Shown: piece by piece, positions 9,990-22,400 of the stretch | Layout of the letters: each line of letters opens with the position of its first letter | How positions within the stretch are numbered: position 1 is the stretch's first letter | Assembly: GCA_964036195.1 (NCBI GenBank) | Contig: OZ038455.1 | Location: 12,727,855-12,791,854, forward strand | Direction: 5' to 3' | Origin: Sphaerolaimus hirsutus | Taxonomy: Eukaryota > Nematoda > Chromadorea > Monhysterida > Sphaerolaimidae | DNA: 64,000 nucleotides | Translations under genes and position numbers: made by a program | The notes under the pieces: model-generated | Seen by the model: only the letters and a program-made list of their open reading frames with translations | Told to the model about the DNA's origin: nothing | Databases searched by the model: none

Positions 9990-11460
9990 CTAGTGACGGC
10001 AAGGCACCGGTCACCTACCAGGCACCGAAAGGCACCGGAGCATGTGCGGGGGCAGTTCATTTGTGATTTTAAATCAGAGGTGCCATTTTTTCGTAATTGC
10101 GCCAGTGGCAGACTATAAGGCACCAACCGTTTGCTCGGTGCCTTTTTGACAATTGTGTCAGTATAAACTGGTGGCACATTTAAATGAGAAATCAGGTACC
10201 TCATTTTTCATAACAATCTCACAGGAAAACGTGCAGCCCAATATGGCTGCCATTTGTTGTGGGGGTGCCCACAACATTTGCCTACATATATGCCAAGTGG
10301 CACCCCATGGCACCCCCCTGTTCTGCTGCTACAGATTTATGAAGATTTTTTGCCAATTTTTTCCCGGAAAATATAAATGAGAATTTTCAAAAAACCACAC
10401 AAAATATAGTTGTGGTGAAGTGTGCAGCCATTTTTTGGTGTGGTTACAACACAAGTGATGAATACACTTCTGTTGGTGCTTTTTCAAAAAATTAAAAGTC
10501 CTTGTGGCTTGCCCAAAGCCATCTTTTGACCCCCTGGTAATTAGGGGGTATATTTTGACCCCCTGCCCACTCCCCCACACAAAAATTACCCCAGATATAC
10601 AGACATGTGCCACGGAGCCATGTCAACAATGATTTTAAACTTTGTGATTACCTAAATTGTGGTTGTGATTAAAAAACTGTGATTTTTCATTTTCTGGACA
10701 TGACCTCTTTATTTGTGTGGCCCACTCACACTAGATACAGGGCACATTGCCCATTGGCTCCTACAGGTTTTTATCAGATAATTAGTGCCCACATTGAATG
10801 GGCACAAGTATTTTGTAATTTGCATCACGACACTGCAGGTGCTGGACACGCTGTCACGCGAGTGCCCTCTTTACACAGGGCTGTTTTTATCATTTGCTAT
10901 AAAAAATACGTAAGTGCAAAAATGGGGCCAAGGAGCAGCCATATGTTGCCCCTGACACTGAGCGAGCCAATTCTGGCCCCCATGTGCTCCATGAATAGCT
11001 TGGGACAGTGGATTGTCCACCTTTTCAAACCTATGTTTTTCTCAAAAATATTTTTTGGATTTGATCAACAACGCCATCATTGTGTGGGGCTTCTGGGGGT
11101 TCTGAGGGGGTAGAAAAGTTGAACATACTTACAATCTACCAATGTTAAAAAAACTTTTTGGTCTCAAATGTCCAGAAAAAAAGATATTAAAAATATAAAT
11201 TTCTTCAGGAACAAAAATTTGTATGAATTCTCATTTATATTTTCCAGAAAAAATGTGGAAAAAATTTTTTTTATGCAGCAAGGGTGGTCTGAGGGGGGTG
11301 CCTCCTAGGGTATATATAGTAAATACTTGGGGGCACCCTCACACAAGATGAGAGCCTAACAGGTTGCATGTGGGATTTGTAAAATACAATAAAGTGATTT
11401 TCTCATTTATATTTTCCACCAGTTTACTTCACTGGTGTACGGTGCCCTTACTTCAAAAGT
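9990..11460. repeat. Unknown repeat with AGGCACC words
   Basis: GGCACC/GGTGCC words are concentrated at the left. GAAAATATAAATGAGAA occurs near 10369 and inverted near 11230 and 11397. No transposase-like ORF and no clear terminal pair or target duplication were found. Its class is unknown; the bounds are approximate. Confidence 0.4.
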
Positions 11461-11514
11461 AGCAACTGTGTAGTGTTTCCATATTCTCCGGTGCTTTTCC
11501 TGTCTCTACGGCAT

Positions 11515-12708
11515 TAGTGATGTAAAAGCGCCATGGCGCTGGCGCTTGACGCTAGCGCCAAAGCAAAAAGCGCCATGGCGCTTGGCGCCTTTTTGCTGTG
11601 GCGCCATTGGCGCTTGGCGCCGTGCTACGGAAAAGCGCCATGGCGCTTTTGGCGCTTGGCTCTATGATGTCGTGGCGCCATTGGCGCTTGGCGCTGGTGT
11701 TTTATAAAGCGCCAAGTAGTACCAAAAAAAATCATTTTTCTTATGTAAAAAGACCTTGCCTGCATGAGTTAAATAAGTAAATGTGTTACTGTTAGTGTGT
11801 TACAGGAAGAACAAACCCTCTACTTGCTAATTTTGTAAACCATGTCCATGCAATTGCAAGGATATTCAAAACTTTTACCAACAAATGGGACTACACGACC
11901 TAGTTTTCAATGACATTTTATGTCAACTGGTTTTCATCCCAATTCAAGGTTTGATGACGAGCCGACGAACAGCGTTCAAATGCATAGTGTTGCATTATAT
12001 TGCAAATGAAGTTGTATTGTTGCCGTGGTATGAAGTACCGGCATGAAGTACCTACCGTATTTCCTCGAAATACACCCAGGGGGTTTATTTTTTCAGGGTG
12101 CAAATTTTGAGGGGTTTCGAGGGGGGCTTATCCGGGGGGGGGGGGAATTTTTATGAAGGGTCATAGTAAAGTATTGTTTTTTGTACCCAAAACGTAATCA
12201 ATTGACCAAATAGGATATATTTTGGCTTTATTATCATAGATCGTTCCATAAACAAGGCAAGTATAGCTGCTATGTAAATTCACAGCTAACAAAATGTATC
12301 ATGTTCATTGGATACATGATCTACCATATTCCAGATGGGGTGTATTTCGAGGGGGGGGGGGGGTAATTGAAGGGGGGTATTTCGACGAAATATGGTATAT
12401 GTGTATACAACACTGGATTGTGTTACTTGTCAGCAAGCTCGAATTGGGACGGGAACCAGTTGACAAACAAATAGATAGCACTGCATTTGCAGCAGCAAAA
12501 TTTTTTGGCGCTAGCGCTATTGGCGCTTGGCGCCATCATCCCCTGGCGCCATTGGCGCTTGGCGCCATGGTCTAGAAAAGCGCCATGGCGCTTTTGGCGC
12601 TTGGCGCTATTTTGCTGTGGCGCCATTGGCGCTTAGCGCTCGCATGCCAAAAGCGCCATGGCGCTTTTGGCGCTTGGTGTCAAAAGTCTGGCGCTTTTTA
12701 CATCACTA
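11515..12708. mobile_element. hAT-like element, GGCGCC/AGCGCC-word family, with nested MITEs
   Basis: The ends TAGTGATGTAAAAGCGCC and GGCGCTTTTTACATCACTA lie between exact duplications tacggcat (11507-11514, 12709-12716). Both arms are arrays of AGCGCCATGGCGC words, each highly self-complementary. A CACACACTAG-type MITE (about 11895-12470) sits in the middle, itself interrupted by a TACCGTATTTCC element (about 12053-12397). Confidence 0.9.
12053..12397. mobile_element. TACCGTATTTCCTCGA-family fold-back element
   Basis: The ends TACCGTATTTCCTCGAAATA and TTCGACGAAATATGGTA are inverted; next inward on both sides are G runs (the right arm reads GGGGGGTATTTCG). Relatives: 18322-18566, 27468-27685, 31616-31922, 35412-35545, 54441-54800 and a fragment at 12917-12995. 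Superfamily not determined. Confidence 0.75.
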
Positions 12709-13462
12709 TACGGCATGTCTTTTTCAAAGTCATTTCCATCCTATGTACTATTCTTAGATCCGCCACGAATAAATTTATTTTCTGCCAGTGTTCCAACATC
12801 ACATTTCGCAACCGAACATGTGCTGGGGTCAGTTCCAGCTTTATGCAAACGCAAATACATGTTCACAATTACAAAAATGTGAGAAGAAAATTTATAAATC
12901 CATAAACAACATATTATACCGTATTTCCTCGAAATACCCCCCTCAAAATGGCCACTATCAAGTAATAACCCCCTCGAAATACCCCCGTCTGGAATAATGT
13001 ACATCATGTATGCAAGGTACATGATGTACTCATTGCTGCCATTTTGCATCACAGCTACACATGGGTTTGTACGTTGATATGTCCAAATATAAATATCTTA
13101 TTGGCCCTGCGCACACTAGTTTTCACACGAAATTTCGAAAACTCTTAAATGAGCTATGAAAGTGTTTGAGTTTTCCACAATGAGTCATTTGAAATCTCCG
13201 TAAACTGTAGTTGACAGCTACCTCATTGTAGAAAAGTCAAATGCGTTCTAAACTGATTTATAGATAGTTTTCGACAGTCCTTCACTGAGCCCCATCGCAA
13301 ACGAAGTCACAAAAACACTCAACAACCACTGACTAACAAATTGTATCAGATTTACATGTCTGTCTGCCATCATATCCCTGATAAAGGGTATATCATACTC
13401 TTATTTTTATGGTTTTCACCTTTGTTTTGCACCATAAAAAAAGAAAATATGCAGCGGGAGCC

Positions 13463-16400
13463 ATGCCCAAACGCACCCAGAGCGACTTGTTGCGGGATGG
13501 AAGATTTTCGAAATTTGTGCACATCGGGCGCAAAACGAGATATTTAGAGTGTAATCCGGTTGGTGACTTGCGAATTGAATGATTTCATGCAGTACTTTGC
13601 TCGTGGTCGGGTATTTCTGTGTGTAAATTCTCTTCACATTCGATTGGGGGGGGGGGGTCATTTCCCCCGTTCGCTCAGACCCGGGGGTGTTTCGAGGGGG
13701 GGTTATTATTTCCCCAGCTCGCTCAGACCTTGGGGTAATACAGTATTATTCGAAAGTTGTTCACTGAAGTAGCAATGCTATCAAAATGGGCTTATTACAT
13801 AAATGAATCCACGTGCGTATGTATCCCATTTTTTGCACCCCAGCGAGTGGTGGTAACCGATGTACGACAAGTGCGACATTTTCCTGCCAACGGCAAGTTG
13901 GCTAGGACCCTACGCGCCACCGAATTGGGCACTACACCGTCCACGGACGAGCCCTGCACGTCCATCGGCGAGCCCTGCACGTCCACCGGCGCCAGTCCCT
14001 CTGTGCCCGTGGCGCGGTCGGCTGCAAAACAGTTTGTGTTCGATTTTAGCCGGCTCGGAGATGGAGCTGATTGTCATGATGGTGGGCACCTGCATGAGTG
14101 GGAAAATGGCAAGGGTGTTGATGGCGAGTTTGTTTGAACATCGTTTGTGCTGGAAAATTCCGTTTGATGGCTGCGCATTTCCGTCATTAGAATTCTAAAA
14201 ATTATGATTTTCAGAAAATATAATCTCGCAAAAAAAATTGTTTAATCTATGAGAATTGCACAAAAAATATAAATTTGATATTTTAATACTTTCTCATAAA
14301 AAATAGAAAATAACTAGAAAAGATTTTCTTAAATGTTTAGAATAAATCTCCACCGAGTTTTGGACGGCTTACCGTAATTATTGCGGTTATTTTTTATTTC
14401 GCAAAATGTTTAATTTCCATAAATTTGGTTTCCAAATGGCTTTTTTCAATGTCCTTTCCGAAATTTCCAACTGTTTCAATCCCTTTCAATTCACGACACC
14501 CAATTTCGTCTACAGCGGAAACCCACCAAAAACTGGGCACTTCAGCAAGTGACACAAACGGAGAACACATTGGCGCTACGCACACTGAAGCCGAAATATT
14601 CGGCATACGCACGTTTTTGACAAATGCCGAATTAAATGCTGAATAGAAAAAAACTTGCTGAACTCAAATCGTCCGTACTCTTGAAAATTAGGCGGTTTGT
14701 CAATTCAGCATGTATTTCAGCATTCAAAAGATGCGTACACTTTTTCATGCGGAAACCTTTCGGCAAAATCAGATGAAATGTTGAATGCTGATAACGCTCA
14801 AATTCGTCCGAATTCGTCCGAATATCGTGCGCACGTTTTCAAAATTCAATATGGCAGCCCCTAAAATGCCGAATTTAAAACGTCCAAACGGCAATTTTTC
14901 AATTCGTATTCGGCAGATGAAAACGTGCGTATGCCGAATATTTCGGCTTCAGTGTGCGTAGCGCCATAGAGCAAAAACCAGTGCGGATCCTATTTTCTCG
15001 CACTGGGACACGGCGCATTCTGTTCAACGGATATACTTACACATTTCTCAATCGCAAGAAAAATGGCGATCTCACGTGGAGGTGTATTTTGAAGTGAGTT
15101 CGTTTTTGGCAACTTTCCAGTCAGCCGTTATTTGGCTAGTGTGCGATGTCATTGTTGAGCGGCTTTCACGCGATTTTGGTGTGACAACGAGGTGAATGTT
15201 GAGAAGGTCGATCAAATTTACAGTGTAGCGAGTCCGATTTGGGATCAAAAAAGTCTGGTCTATGTTACGCGGGGCCCCCACCTCCTAAATCGCCCAGCTA
15301 TCTATCTATCCCGGAGACAATTTTTTGGCTACTTTCCGCTGAACCCCCCACCCCGAATCGCCCAGCTATCTAGCTATACGGAGAAATTTTGCCCAATTTC
15401 TCATAAAATCGCTAATTTTCATGCATTTTTGTCCATTTTAATTTCAAAATCACTATTTCATGTGTCTTATTGCTTTTCAGCTTATTTGGTACTATATGTT
15501 CTTATATACCCGTTTTTTTAGACTTTTTTACCATTTTGAGAGATTTATTCCCGATTATCGTCACATTAACACCGTATGAACGTGGCTCAAGTTAAGTGGT
15601 CTCGTAGCATTTGTGAAAAATGGCGAAAATGGTAGAAAAAATGGCGAAAATGGCAGAAAAAATGGCTCCGTGACGACTCAATAGCACCATTCAAGTGAAC
15701 AACTCAACCAAAACCACCAAACCGCGCAGATCGTGTCGCATCGCCACCGTTGTCTCGCCCAACTACACACACGTGAAAACTTACGGAGAACACAATCATT
15801 CCCCAAACGGGGAACGTGCGGACGCCGAGCACAAATTGTATCAGCTGCTGCAAAAAGCGAAAAGGCGACGTTTGAACGAAATCGACGCTAGTGAATTGAA
15901 GCGAACAACCGCGCTGCTTTTGCAAAAGCGTCGCGCTAGTTCTGGCCGGTGCCATTCGAAGACGCTGTGACGTGTAATGTAAATGTTGAATGCCAAGCAA
16001 AGTGTCAAAAGTCATGTAAAGTGCCCTGTAAAATAGCAAACTCGTTTGCCGTGTTTCGGTGCATTATACGTGACTGTTGAAACATTACATGACATCTGAC
16101 ATTTGACATGGCATTTTCCAGGGTTTGCGAGTGCCCCCGGGTCGGCCAAAAGCCCTGTCAGCGTGACTCACTGTGTGAATAGGATGCTCAAATTTAGAGG
16201 TGTGTTTTTATTAGGCTCTTTTGGTGCCAATCCCAGTTACTTCAAAAAAACGAAAAGTGTGGAATTCCCTGTAAAACTTTTAAAGTAATGTAAAAGACCA
16301 TTTAAAATGTCTTTGACTACATCAGCAAACCATATCGCTCGAACACTAAGTTGTAATTTCGTTGGTCAGTCCTGAATATTCTCATTTTCAAAAAGAATAT

Positions 16401-19400
16401 CATTTACTCAATTTCAGGTGTACCGGCGCGAGTGCCAAGGTCTAGAAAAATAGGCGGGTCATTATTGGCACCCGGTCCCGGCAGGCAAAGGACAGAGAAG
16501 CCGACATCACGAAAGAAATTTTTCTATACAGATTTCGGCTTTTGCAGTCGAAGGCCGGATCGGGCGATCAAAAATTCGCTTAGGTTACTGCGTACACGAA
16601 ATGGTACAGCTCTGTTGGTTCATGAAGGATTTTGCTTCGGCAAGAATGAATTTTTGGTGAGTTCGTGTATATTCTGGTATACTGAACGGACATCACACAG
16701 TATGGAAACCTACCATAACCCATCTGAATAATAAACCAAAAATTATACGGTTTTTTCATCAGAAGATTTCGTTTTTACTATGGAATAATAAATTACAAAA
16801 TTTGTCACAGATTTTTTTTATATAAGTATGGTAGTATTCTGTGCATACTTTGCGGTCCGCCGAGTATAACAATTTCGCGGCCTGTGATGTGTCGAGCTTT
16901 CTGTACCATCAAGCGCTATTAAAGAAATTTGAAAAATGTCACCTCAAGCGACGGGATAATGTTCTGATGTCCCGTAAAACTTCCCTGTCTGTAGAAACTA
17001 ATTTTTTTTGTAAATGCCAAGCTTTTAATCACGTAAACCTCTAAACCCGCTAATCATGTTTTTCTACCCGCTACTCATCTATACCCTCTAGTCATCTATC
17101 CTCCAATTGGGAGGCATAGACAACAATGGCAAAAATACACATACAAAGCACAGAAACTCATTGAGTTTCTGTGTGTTTTTGCAAAAATAAACTAAACTAA
17201 ATGAGTTTATTTTATTATTATTATGCACATGAACAAATGGAAGCATAAAATTGCTTAAAGGCATGCGTGCACATAACTGTGGTCACCCCCCCCCCCCCCG
17301 CTATTCATTTATGCCCATAATCGGGGCGTAAATGACCAGCGGGTATAGATGAGTAGTGGATAGAATTAGATTACTGATGGGTCTACATGACTAGAGGGTT
17401 TAGATGACTACAGCCACATGGTCCTTTACTCCACTTTTTTCTAAATGTTCCAGACCGATGGCAATTGGAAGTTCGCCTGTCCTTTCGCGCCAGTTTGCGA
17501 CGCGTTCATTACCGTAACCCCCAAAAATGAATTGGTTTCCGCCGAGTTCACGCATTCGCATGAATCCAATTTGCATGAAGTTGAAGCTGATGATCAGCAT
17601 TTTGCCGAATTTGTGAAGCGTTCCAAACGGGAAGAAATTGCAATTTTCAAGGATGTGCCTTGGAGGGATCCGAAACCATTTGAGCGTGAGTTGTTTCCAG
17701 GGATTTAGTAGATTTTGCTGGTAGGCTGCAGCCCCCCCCCCCTGTTCCCGGGGTGAGACATGAAAATTCCCGGGAAATGCAGCTTTTCCTACAAAAATTT
17801 TCATGGTATGTTCAAAAAATTTGCGCGCAAACGCGCATTTTCCTCCATGCCCTTCATATTATCAGCGGATTTGTCCCTGTAGACACAAATCCCTGTAAAT
17901 GTACTATGCCGTGTGCATGTCGCTGTAAAATGTTAGAGTTGGTGGAGCTGGTTGGTGGTTGCTGGTTCATTGGCTGGAGTGCTGTCTGCTGGCCTGGTGG
18001 GGCTCAGCTATCACATATTTAAACAATGAAATGGAAAGAGGATCACGCACATATCACTAGATGTACTTTTTGTTAAATCACAGTTGTATGCCTAGGATGA
18101 CTTTTATCACTGGAAGTCACTGCTAACTTTAGTATATTTACTTTCATAAACAGCGGTTCCTGGCGCAGTTCCAACGCCAATGGCGTCATTCTCTCATTGT
18201 GTAGGTAAAATTTGAGGGGGGTCTGAGCCCCCCCCCCCTTCGCCGGGCTCCGTAAACGAGCAGCCCCCCTCCGCTCAAAAATCCTGGATACGTACGTCCC
18301 TGTTTTGCACCTCTGGATATGTACCGTATTTCCTCGAATTACCCCCCGGGGGTTTATTTTTTCACAGTGAAAATTTTGAGAGAAAAACGTGAAAAATGCA
18401 ACAATAACCACCATTTATAAGTTTTTACAGCCTTATAAAAGGATGTAGATGGTATAAACGATGTTCTAACGTAACACAGTAAGTGTTTTAAACGTCTGTT
18501 ATGCATTTCCCGGACCACAAATTCATGGTGCCCATTTTGAGGGGGGTATTTCGAGGAAATACGGTATGTATAGAGAGTGTATAAAGGTATAAGTAGCAAA
18601 AATTTGGCTGTATTAATCGGGGGGGGGGGGTGTAGAGAGGTTGATTCAAAGACTCTTGGCAGCTAAAGCATATTTAGATATTTGAGGGTTTGCCACACAC
18701 CCCATCCCAACCCCACTCCTCATTGGTACCCATGCTCGTGGTACCCGGGGATACTTCAATTGCATTCCAGTAAAGATTTCAAATTTCCATCAATACTTCA
18801 TATCAGGTAGTTACTTATTTTTACGCCTGAACACCTTTTACACCATTATACCTTTACTTGAATAGCACTCTATTATTCCAAAATTAATTTTCCAGGCGTG
18901 TGTTATTTGAACGAGCCTATCGAAAATATGAACAAGGAGCGAACTGCGTGGTTTAGTCAGAAAATAGTCCGCATAAAGGATATCCCGAAAAAAGTTGGCA
19001 CGATATTTTTAAAAATTATCTTTAAAAAGTCCATCCATCATGAATTACTCTTTCCTCAGCCCATATGGCTGCAGCGGGAGAGTAATTTCGACGCCACTTG
19101 TGAAGGGGGTGACATTATGGCGCCGCGGTGCAGAATTGTTCGCACTCGGACGGGCAGGGCGGCTGCGGTGCACAATGGTTTCGGTTATTGTGATGTTAAC
19201 ATGGTGTCGAGGAAAACCGGCTTTTGGCGCTTCCGTTGCGCCGCTCGCGCGTGCGTTTTGATTGTTGAATTTGCACTTTTTGATGCCTTTTTTGTCGCCA
19301 CACACTCTAGATGTAAACTAAATTCGTGTCGACTAAATTTCGGTTTATCAAGTGATTTCAACTTCCTTATGTGATACAGCATTGTTTATTTTATACCGTG

Positions 19401-22400
19401 ACACTTAATTCCCATTGTTTCCGTTAAGTGTGATGCTTCAAAAAAGATTTGTGTATTTTAGTTGACATTCAGTTGGCACGAAGTTGTGATGTCAACTAGC
19501 GTGTGGGGTCCCTTTTACGCCAACTCCTTAACGTTACATAACTAAATCATCCTCAGAAAACAATGCCGTGCGTGGATTGACATCACATCGGATGGTAACT
19601 TTGTGGGCGGAGTCACCGAGCACACGCATCCCCCTAACGGAAGTGTTTATGAAATTGACGACAAAGCACATCAAGTGTTTAGAGAGGCGTTTGAAAGGAA
19701 CCTGAAAAATAATGAAATAGAGCAATTGTGGGTGGACAAATTTGGGAATGACCTGCCGTTTGACAAGAAAGTCGTATGTAAAATGCAGAGATTAGCAGAG
19801 AATAGAAGTTGGCTGCGGTTTTATCACTCAATTTTCCGCGAATTATTCATATTTCCATTAATAATTAATTTGTAATCCCTGATAAATAGCTGCACTACAT
19901 CCATATTTTTCGCGCACATTTTACTTTCCATTCAGAAAATGGAAAGGCTCCAGTTAGGCGCAAGGGCAAAAAAAGTAATGGTGAAAAAATCGGAGACCAA
20001 TTGCATGGATGTGCTGAAACCGTATTTGGACACGAAAATGATGACGGTTATCCGGAATTTTGCGATGAACGTTTGAGGGAAATTACGCACCGTTTGGATG
20101 AATTGATTGCGTGTGAAGATAGCCAAGATGACGTCATCGAGGGTGGGTCATATACTTGAAATCAAAAAATCATGGTGTACACAAAATCGTTTCTTCACGG
20201 CAAAACTTTTTTACCTTGAACTGCCATCATTTGCGTGAAATTATCATGCTTTTCGAGAAAAATTGATTTCTAATTTATAAATTTTTTCGAAAAGCATGAT
20301 AATTTCACGAGCGCGAACATCAATCAATATCATCATACTGTCAGAGTGGAGCAATCTTCCAAATAACCGCGGCTACACTAAATGGGTGACAAATGGTATT
20401 CGGACGGATGTACCTGAATCGATGGACATTGATAATTTTCCGGAGGAAGTTTCCCAAGAATTGTTGTCTACTCTGAACGAACTGATTGGAAAAATGGATG
20501 CCATGAAGAAAGAAATGTTTGCCCTTAGGTTTGATTTTCTTTGGCCTGCTTTATTCCGTCGTTGGTGGATTTTTCGCAATCGTCAGGGAGACTGGTTTCG
20601 ATTCAGTTTTTACTTGATGGGTTTGCGAAACGTTGTTCAAATGCACATGTCAACATCATTCAACATTACTGCATGTGCACTTTAAAATTGTCATACGACT
20701 AGGGTTCAAACGGGATCCCGATCCCGATCCCGGATCCCGTGAAATTCCGGGATTTAGCAGTCCCGATCCCGAAACTGGGCTAGACTCGCTGTGCATTTTT
20801 ACCCGCTGTGCATGGTTACCCGGCGTGCATTTTTCGCTGCCCGGTGTGCATGGAGGGGCGGCCGCCATGCACACCGGGCAGCGAAAAATGCACGCCGGGT
20901 AACCATGCACAGCGGGTAAAAATGCACAGCGGCACAGGCTCCCCGAAACTTTTCAAATCCCGATCCCGATCCCGAGAAACTCCAAAGTCCGGGATCCCGA
21001 TCCCGCAAAAATTAGTGGAAATTATCAAAAGTGAAAAAACGACGTTTTTGCATGCAAATAAGTGAACGCAACCCCCAGCGTTCATTTTATGCCACGTTTC
21101 TGGCATCCAGCAGTGTTTTTAGACCTTGATGAACAACTGATGAATATTTTCAATTGGTGCTGACAAATGACAACTACATGTCACGAGTAGATAAGACTAG
21201 ATGGCTCTATAGGGCCTGGGACACAGACAGTTTGTTGGCAGGGAATGGCAAGCTACGTGTCGATAACACAACCAGGAAGTTAAGAGATACTGTGAGAAAA
21301 TCACTAGATTTAAACATAGATACAAATGTTCTTACCAAAACTGACATAAAAACACATGTATACAGACGGCGTAGAGCGGAAACGCTTCGTATATTACGCA
21401 ACCAAACGGCTCTAACATATAGAGCTAATGATGAAAATTCACTAGAAATTAAAAGTGTTAGATATAATGAGCTGAATTGGTTTGCTGCAAGATTGAATGC
21501 TTTACGCACACGAGGTCGGGGTGGTCACAGATTATGCGGCATATGCTCAAATAATTATACAAAAATAGTGGCCAATCTACATCACATTTTATTTGTGTGC
21601 CGGGGGTCAGATGCCATAAGAGATAAAATTGCAAAAGTTACTTGCTCACTTCCATGTAGCTGGGCCAGCAACCCCTTGGGGAGCAATATATGTCATAACC
21701 ATAGAAGAGAAATAGACAAGTTACTAATTTTTGGGACCAGCCATTTGCACGACAGATAGTTGGTACAACACTTTGATAATGTAATTGGCAGTTAAGGCTG
21801 AACTCCTCAGCCAAAGTACGATATAGGGAAGGGCGAAACCCTACAAAAGGGTAGGGCCCTGCATCCCAATGTAAACTAAATAAATAAATAAACAACTGTG
21901 GATGCCAAAACATTGGCCAAAATCTCTATCCCAAGACCCCAATCCCGATCCCGAAAAAATGCCAATCCCGATCCCGTGACCCCAATCCCGGCCAATCCCG
22001 ATCCCGATCCCGAAATCTAAAAAAACCGATCCCGATCCCGAAAAGTCAATCCCGTTTTAACCCTACATACGACCCATCACCCATAAATTGAGTTGACATA
22101 TATGGGAACCAGTTGACACCCAGTTCACATCCCATTGGCCGTTTGCCCAGCATTGGTTGCGTTTTGCAGGAGCGAGGGTAAGGCTCTACGTGCTGAAGTG
22201 TTGAGTATGGCCTCCGGCATGGTGAATGACGACACTGAGCTGAACAAAATGGCTGGGTGTGAGTGTAATTTTTGCAGTTCCAAAAATTACTATTTAAGGA
22301 CATTTGTTTCATTTACCGCCATTGGCTTTATTACAGCGCTAATCTTAGATCCAGCTGAAACAGTATCATATGAATTCAACGGAGAAACTTCATTTCCCGC

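Larger units (their letters stand above)
8669..13462. other. Transposon-filled spacer between FLYWCH genes 1 and 2
   Basis: No coding exon can be supported here. It holds a GGCAGTCCC-family MITE (8764-8872), a CACACACTAG-family MITE (9391-9670), a long unknown repeat (about 9990-11460), a GGCGCC-word hAT element with nested insertions (11515-12708) and a TACCGTATTTCC fragment (12917-12995). The promoter of gene 2 presumably lies near its right end, but no core element is evident. Confidence 0.7.
20700..22065. mobile_element. hAT-like GGGATC-word element with two insertions
   Basis: The ends TAGGGTTCAAACGGGATCCC and GTTTTAACCCTA lie between duplications catacgac (20692-20699, 22066-22073). 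The word array is in the complementary sense to 1585-2163. A hairpin element (about 20786-20932) and a 5'-truncated LINE (21140-21890) are inserted. It fills the intron between exons 20345-20528 and 22170-22258. Confidence 0.92.
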
